From Alphaproteobacteria bacterium (GTDB lineage Bacteria > Pseudomonadota > Alphaproteobacteria > Rhizobiales > CAJQND01): DNA of 64,000 bases. Location of the stretch: assembly GCA_024227565.1 (NCBI GenBank), contig JAAEUE010000336.1:1-64000 (forward strand), read 5' to 3'. Numbering within the stretch: position 1 is the stretch's first letter; every line of letters starts with the position of its first letter. Shown here in pieces: positions 61,608 to 64,000 of this stretch. The notes under the pieces were generated by a model. That model was not told where the DNA came from. It searched no databases and saw only the letters and a list, made by a program, of their open reading frames with translations. A program made the translations under genes and the position numbers.

Positions 61608-62792
61608 ATGGCAAAAGCAAAAACAACAGCAACTTCAATGACATTGCGCCACCAGGTCATATTTTGGCTGGTGGTGCTGGTCGGTCTGGTCCTGGTTCTT
61701 TGGGGCCTTGGCGGCATTCTCCTTCCGTTTGTGGCTGGGATGGTGCTGGCGTACTTCTTGGATCCGGTTGCTGACTGGCTGGAAGATCACAACATCCCCC
61801 GCTTGGCCGCAACGGTCATGATCGTTGGCTTGTTTGTCTTGATCTTCGTCCTGATCCTCATTTTCCTGCTGCCCGTTTTGGTCGATCAGATCGGGGCATT
61901 TGCCCGCGAGCTGCCGGCGTATGTTCAAAACATCGTCAAGTTGATCAACAACGCTGCGCCCGAATGGCTGTTGAAAGAGATCGAAAGCCGCGGCATCGAC
62001 ATGCAAGGGCCCGTGTCCGACCTTGCCACCAAGGCTGCCGGATGGCTGGGCACGGTTTTCCAGTCCGTTTTGTCCGGCGGTCTTGCGTTGGTAAATCTCC
62101 TGGCACTGCTCGTCGTCACGCCGATCGTGGCCTTTTACATGCTGAACGATTGGGACCGCATGATCGCGAAGGTCGATAGCTGGGTTCCGCGTGAGCATGT
62201 GGGGACGGTGCGGCAACTGGCGGACGATGCGGACCATGCAATCGCCGGGTTCATTCGCGGGCAGGGCACCGTCTGCATCACTTTGGGAATTGTGTACGCA
62301 ATTGCCCTCACGATCGTGGGGCTTAACTTTGGTCTCCTGATTGGCCTTGGCGCCGGGCTTTTCAGCTTCATTCCGTATGTGGGGGCCATTCTCGGCGGGC
62401 TGGCATCGGTGGGCATGGCGCTGGTGCAATTTTGGCCAGACTGGACGATGGTCGCGGTGGTCGCCGGGATCTTTGCTGCTGGGCAGTTTCTGGAGGGTAA
62501 CTTTCTGACCCCCAAATTGGTTGGCGATAACGTGGGGCTGCACCCTGTTTGGCTGATGTTTGCGCTGTTTGCCGCCGGCTACTTGTTCGGATTTGTGGGC
62601 ATGCTGTTGGCGGTGCCCGTTGCGGCGGCAATCGGCGTGCTCATCCGGTTCGCGCTGGAAAAGTACATGGAAAGCTCAGTGTACCAAGGCTCTGGCGACA
62701 AGAAGTACGTGTTCGCGCCAATTGCGACCTCGCGCGCCAAGCGTCTGGCCGCCGCCCGTTCTGAGAAGAATGATGAGACCGATGAAGCCTAG
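61608..62792 (+). CDS. AI-2E family (PerM-like) transporter
   Basis: A 394-residue integral membrane protein with about eight hydrophobic segments. It has the family features GILLPFVAGMVLAYFLDPV, a periplasmic loop around residues 95-150, NFGLLIGLGAGLFSFIPYVGAI and FLEGNFLTPKLVGDNVGLHPVWLMF. The acidic/basic tail follows. Some members export autoinducer-2 or act as Na/H antiporters; substrate unknown here. It overlaps the hdaA start by 23 bases. Confidence 0.91.
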   Translation: MAKAKTTATSMTLRHQVIFWLVVLVGLVLVLWGLGGILLPFVAGMVLAYFLDPVADWLEDHNIPRLAATVMIVGLFVLIFVLILIFLLPVLVDQIGAFARELPAYVQNIVKLINNAAPEWLLKEIESRGIDMQGPVSDLATKAAGWLGTVFQSVLSGGLALVNLLALLVVTPIVAFYMLNDWDRMIAKVDSWVPREHVGTVRQLADDADHAIAGFIRGQGTVCITLGIVYAIALTIVGLNFGLLIGLGAGLFSFIPYVGAILGGLASVGMALVQFWPDWTMVAVVAGIFAAGQFLEGNFLTPKLVGDNVGLHPVWLMFALFAAGYLFGFVGMLLAVPVAAAIGVLIRFALEKYMESSVYQGSGDKKYVFAPIATSRAKRLAAARSEKNDETDEA

Positions 62793-63486
62793 TCCACCCC
62801 ACGCAAACGGTCCGGGGCAACTCGCGCTGGATCTTGCTTTTCGCCCGGCCATGAGCCGCGAGGACTTCATGGTGGCGTCCTCAAACGAAATGGCTGTCGA
62901 TCAGGTCGATGCCTGGCCGCAGTGGAATGGTCCTTCGCTGATGCTGGTGGGGCCGGAGGGGAGCGGCAAGACCCATTTGGCACAAGTGTTCAGAAAGCGC
63001 GCCGGTGGCACCCAGGTTGCCGCGGACGCGTTGTGTGATGTGGATGTGCCGCAGTTGCTGGCAGAAGGTGCCTGCGTGGTGGAAGACCTTCCGGGCGCCG
63101 GGTCCGATGAGAGTGAAATTGCCCTCTTTCACTTGTTGAATCTGGCCAAGGAAACAAGAGCCCATGTTTTGCTGACATCGCGCAGCTTTTCCAGCCAGTG
63201 GAATGTGCGTTTGCCGGATCTTGCCTCACGGCTGGCAGCGGTTCCCACGGTGTCGCTCGGCCGACCGTGCGACATGCTGCTCCGAGGGTTGTTGGTGAAA
63301 CTGTTTGCCGATAAGCAGATCAAGGTGGATGAAGCGGTGGTGGCCTATCTGGTGCGGAACATGGAGCGTTCCTGCGATGCTGCCATTCGTTTGGTAGGGG
63401 AATTGGACCGGGTTTCGCTAGAAACAAAAAGCTCCGTAACGCGCCCATTTGTGGCCAGAGTGCTGGCTGATCAAATGGCGGAGTGA
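62770..63486 (+). CDS. hdaA: DnaA inactivator HdaA
   Basis: A 238-residue DnaA-related AAA+ protein. Near the N terminus QLALDLAF is a beta-clamp-binding motif, as in Hda. Walker A is GPEGSGKTHL (about 67-76), the Walker B equivalent is VVEDLPG, and SFSSQWNVRLPDLASRLA is the arginine-finger region. HdaA with the clamp converts DnaA-ATP to DnaA-ADP and limits replication starts. Three possible starts (62770, 62773, 62782) differ by a few residues. It lies before ppk1. Confidence 0.93.
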   Translation: MMRPMKPSPPHANGPGQLALDLAFRPAMSREDFMVASSNEMAVDQVDAWPQWNGPSLMLVGPEGSGKTHLAQVFRKRAGGTQVAADALCDVDVPQLLAEGACVVEDLPGAGSDESEIALFHLLNLAKETRAHVLLTSRSFSSQWNVRLPDLASRLAAVPTVSLGRPCDMLLRGLLVKLFADKQIKVDEAVVAYLVRNMERSCDAAIRLVGELDRVSLETKSSVTRPFVARVLADQMAE

Positions 63487-63566
63487 CGGTAGATGCACGA
63501 AAGCTTCATCAAACCGTCGTTTAATGCAGAGCCAACAAGACGGCGTCAACAGGATCAATAGCGAGC

Positions 63567-64000
63567 ATGGCTGCAAAAGGGCTCGATAAAGCAGATCTCG
63601 AAAGCCTGGGCAGGAAAGCCCGCGCACAGGCTGACGATAGTGCTTTGGTGAAAACCTCCAAGTCGTGGTTCAAAGACCCGGCGCGGTTCATCAATCGAGA
63701 GATCTCTTGGCTTCAATTCAATACGCGGGTCTTGGAAGAAGCCCGCAACCCCAACCATCCATTGCTGGAGCGGCTGAAGTTCCTGTCGATTTCAGGGAAC
63801 AATCTGGATGAGTTTTTCATGGTGCGCGTTGCGGGCCTGGTGGGGCAGCTTAGAGCCGGTGTTGAACAGGAGAGCGATGACGGTCTCACACCTGCAGAAC
63901 AGCTAAAGCAAGTTCGCGCTTTGGCCGGCACGCTCATGCAGGTACAAGACCGGCAGTGGAGCGAGCTTGTTGTCGAGCTCTGCCAGGCCGGCGTGGAGAT
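63567..64000 (+). CDS. ppk1: Polyphosphate kinase 1, N-terminal fragment (3' end outside window)
   Basis: The first 144 complete codons of PPK1, cut by the right edge; the last two bases belong to the next codon. RFINREISWLQFNTRVLEEA and HPLLERLKFLSISGNNLDEFFMVRVAGL are the conserved N-terminal domain that leads to the catalytic core. It makes long polyphosphate chains from ATP. ATG 63567 follows GATCAATAGCGAGC. It starts 81 bases after hdaA. Confidence 0.95.
   Translation, partial: MAAKGLDKADLESLGRKARAQADDSALVKTSKSWFKDPARFINREISWLQFNTRVLEEARNPNHPLLERLKFLSISGNNLDEFFMVRVAGLVGQLRAGVEQESDDGLTPAEQLKQVRALAGTLMQVQDRQWSELVVELCQAGVE

Noticed and set aside
1..64000. CRISPR array, prophage, integron, transposon or defence island
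   Set aside because: No direct-repeat arrays, integrase, transposase, phage structural or restriction genes were seen, and gene content is mostly core.

Overview
The window reads as core chromosome of an alphaproteobacterium, most likely Hyphomicrobiales (Rhizobiales) or a close relative. This rests on gene content and order: tuf / tRNA-Trp / secE-nusG-rplKAJL-rpoBC; a D,D-carboxypeptidase-tmk-holB-metG-tatD-MBL run; iscR / cysteine desulfurase / sufBCDS-sufT-IscA-type; and purN-purM divergent from a DUF2066 gene / CDP-alcohol phosphatidyltransferase / AI-2E-type permease / hdaA / ppk1. GC content is fairly high and genes are closely packed. I cannot name a species. No CRISPR array, prophage, transposase, integrase, toxin-antitoxin module or recognisable defence island was seen.

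Layout. 1-12300: end of EF-Tu, tRNA-Trp and the translation/transcription operon, closed by a strong terminator at 12263-12294. Its spacers are rich in RNA hairpins (L10 leader, rplL-rpoB, rpoB-rpoC). 12311-18975: a VOC protein, then cell wall (D,D-carboxypeptidase), dTMP kinase, DNA polymerase III delta prime, MetRS, TatD and a PhnP-like MBL enzyme in one tight run. 19016-25544: proline iminopeptidase, a class III PLP decarboxylase divergent from an Lrp regulator, a Do-type protease, RarA and a LysR regulator. 25653-33852: cytochrome c', a secreted MBL hydrolase, Bcp, a large AsmA/YhdP-like protein, TyrRS and AnmK. 33864-42258: an alpha/beta hydrolase and the Fe-S assembly locus under IscR. 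42298-46654: DUF1194 (vWA), TfoX-N, an RhlE-type RNA helicase, a ProC-like oxidoreductase and an aquaporin. 46655-57185: the most accessory-looking part, with creatinase behind an unusual structured leader, a small secreted protein, a molybdopterin oxidoreductase, an FkbM methyltransferase, a group II decarboxylase, two GST-fold proteins, a family 5 ABC binding protein and a WYL regulator. 57247-64000: two small unknown proteins, purN-purM, and the DUF2066 / phosphatidyltransferase / permease / hdaA / ppk1 block.

How the parts work together. The first operon supplies the Sec translocon, the elongation factor NusG, the ribosomal stalk proteins and the RNA polymerase core. The iscR-suf locus forms one Fe-S biogenesis unit with two different cysteine desulfurases, a SufBCD scaffold, a SufT-type DUF59 protein and an A-type carrier; a promoter with an overlapping dyad precedes iscR. 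hdaA (DnaA inactivation) follows genes for envelope lipids and purine synthesis, and ppk1 begins at the right edge and is cut by it.

Most notable unexplained signal: the 249-bp gap before creatinase (46655-46903). It contains a three-stem junction-like fold followed by two pairs of mutually exclusive helices that end just before the ribosome binding site. This is the architecture expected of a riboswitch or other cis-regulatory RNA, and I could not match it to a known class by eye.
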